Positions 5,553 to 6,200 of a DNA stretch of 6,200 nt are shown here, in pieces; position 1 is the stretch's first letter; each line of letters opens with the position of its first letter. The DNA comes from an uncultured Prevotellaceae bacterium (GTDB lineage: Bacteria; Bacteroidota; Bacteroidia; Bacteroidales; Muribaculaceae), in the NCBI GenBank assembly GCA_945983195.1, contig CAMFSS010000137.1:1-6200 (forward strand), read 5' to 3'. Made by a program: the position numbers and the translations under genes. The notes under the pieces were generated by a model that worked only from the letters and a program-made list of their open reading frames with translations, did not search any database and was not told the DNA's origin.

Positions 5553-6200
5553 ATGGAAATTACAATAAAAGACTTTATGCTCAAGCAGCCCAACTATCCC
5601 GAAGTGGCTGAAAGCGACAAATACTACATAATTCTTGCCAATCGCCTGGCAAAACTAATCACCAACTCGCGCCTGATGGTCAATGAGCCTGAACAGGTGC
5701 AGAAGGAGGTGATTCTCGCCGTTGTGGGCTATTTTCAGGACGTTGTTGCCGATGCAGGGGTGTGGCGTTCGTTCTGCACGGTGTGCAAGGAGTTCTACGG
5801 AAAGCCGCTGCCGCTATACACAATCCCCGATGACTACATCGAGAGCGAGCTGAATGAGGTCGATGTGCAATTCGTGGTGTGGTATGTGCTCGAAATGTCG
5901 CGAGAGGAGCAGGGTTTGCTGTCGCCTTTCGACCCGATGGTGAAGCGCGTTGCCCACCTGTTTTTCACAGTGCTCGATGCTGTCTACGACGACGCGCCGG
6001 TGCCTGTGGAGCTGCAAATGGCACTCGATGTTGACCTCAACGACGAAAGCGAAGCACAACGCATCTACGACCTCTCCTATTGGCTGTTCTGGAACTGCTG
6101 GTTCCTGCGTCCTGCCGCACGTGAGGCACTGCGCCAAGCTGCTACCGAAGCCCGCAAAATCATCAGCGAACACCCCGATGAGGACGAGGCCCGACCACTG
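5553..6200 (+). CDS. Uncharacterised protein resembling DUF3843, N-terminal part (runs off right edge)
   Basis: The frame is open for 216 codons from the ATG to the window edge. There is no signal peptide and no membrane segment, so a cytoplasmic location is expected. The protein is acidic and mainly helical. Conspicuous stretches are VGYFQDVVADAGVWRSF (residues 58-74), YGKPLPLY (82-89), LNEVDVQFVVWY (100-111), SPFDPMV (124-130) and the aromatic YWLFWNCWFL (176-185). These recall the DUF3843 family of Bacteroidales, whose function is unknown; I make this match from memory and hold it with moderate confidence. A CxxC pair (Cys75, Cys78) lies next to the first conserved stretch; with no second pair visible, metal binding is only a possibility. 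The gene starts 20 bp after the ATPase stop in an AT-rich leader without a Shine-Dalgarno sequence or promoter box, so it is most likely the fourth gene of the importer operon. That position hints at a role in handling the imported ligand, which is inference. Confidence 0.75.
   Translation, partial: MEITIKDFMLKQPNYPEVAESDKYYIILANRLAKLITNSRLMVNEPEQVQKEVILAVVGYFQDVVADAGVWRSFCTVCKEFYGKPLPLYTIPDDYIESELNEVDVQFVVWYVLEMSREEQGLLSPFDPMVKRVAHLFFTVLDAVYDDAPVPVELQMALDVDLNDESEAQRIYDLSYWLFWNCWFLRPAAREALRQAATEARKIISEHPDEDEARPL

Noticed and set aside
5814..6173. A 119-codon minus-strand open frame near the right edge
   Set aside because: It is antisense to the DUF3843-like frame, which continues an operon and stays open to the window edge; the minus-strand translation shows no known features.

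Overview
The window looks like chromosomal DNA from a member of the Bacteroidota, most likely a gut Bacteroidales of moderately high GC; a Muribaculaceae-like genome is my guess and is not proven. The clues are two exact TAnnTTTG promoter -7 boxes, almost no Shine-Dalgarno sequences ahead of the start codons, a PorW/SprE-type lipoprotein that is confined to this phylum, and protein sequences of Bacteroidales style. Six genes fill nearly all of the window. There are no tRNAs, rRNAs, insertion sequences, CRISPR arrays or other signs of mobile DNA.

Left half, minus strand (2204 down to 1): an ABC-3 family metal permease of the ZnuB type (1377-2204) is followed after 80 bp by the N-terminal 432 codons of a PorW/SprE-like TPR lipoprotein (1-1296), which runs off the left edge. 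The permease has no binding protein or ATPase next to it on its own strand. The PorW gene appears to start at a TTG codon.

Centre (2205-2301): a short divergent promoter region. Two TAnnTTTG boxes point outwards, and an inverted repeat built on CATAATC/GATTATG lies exactly between them. The layout is symmetric about position 2247.5 and looks like a shared operator between two metal or cofactor uptake units.

Right half, plus strand (2302 to 6200): a tightly packed operon. It encodes a lipoprotein substrate-binding protein of the BtuF/FecB class (2302-3426), a FecCD/BtuC-class permease (3431-4495), an ATPase with a C-terminal extension and an altered Q-loop (4504-5532), and an uncharacterised cytoplasmic protein that resembles DUF3843 (5553-6200, cut by the right edge). 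The first three should form a complete importer for an iron chelate, heme or corrinoid; the sequence does not settle which. No cobalamin riboswitch fits in the short leader, and metal-type control of the shared promoter is plausible, so iron or heme is slightly favoured.
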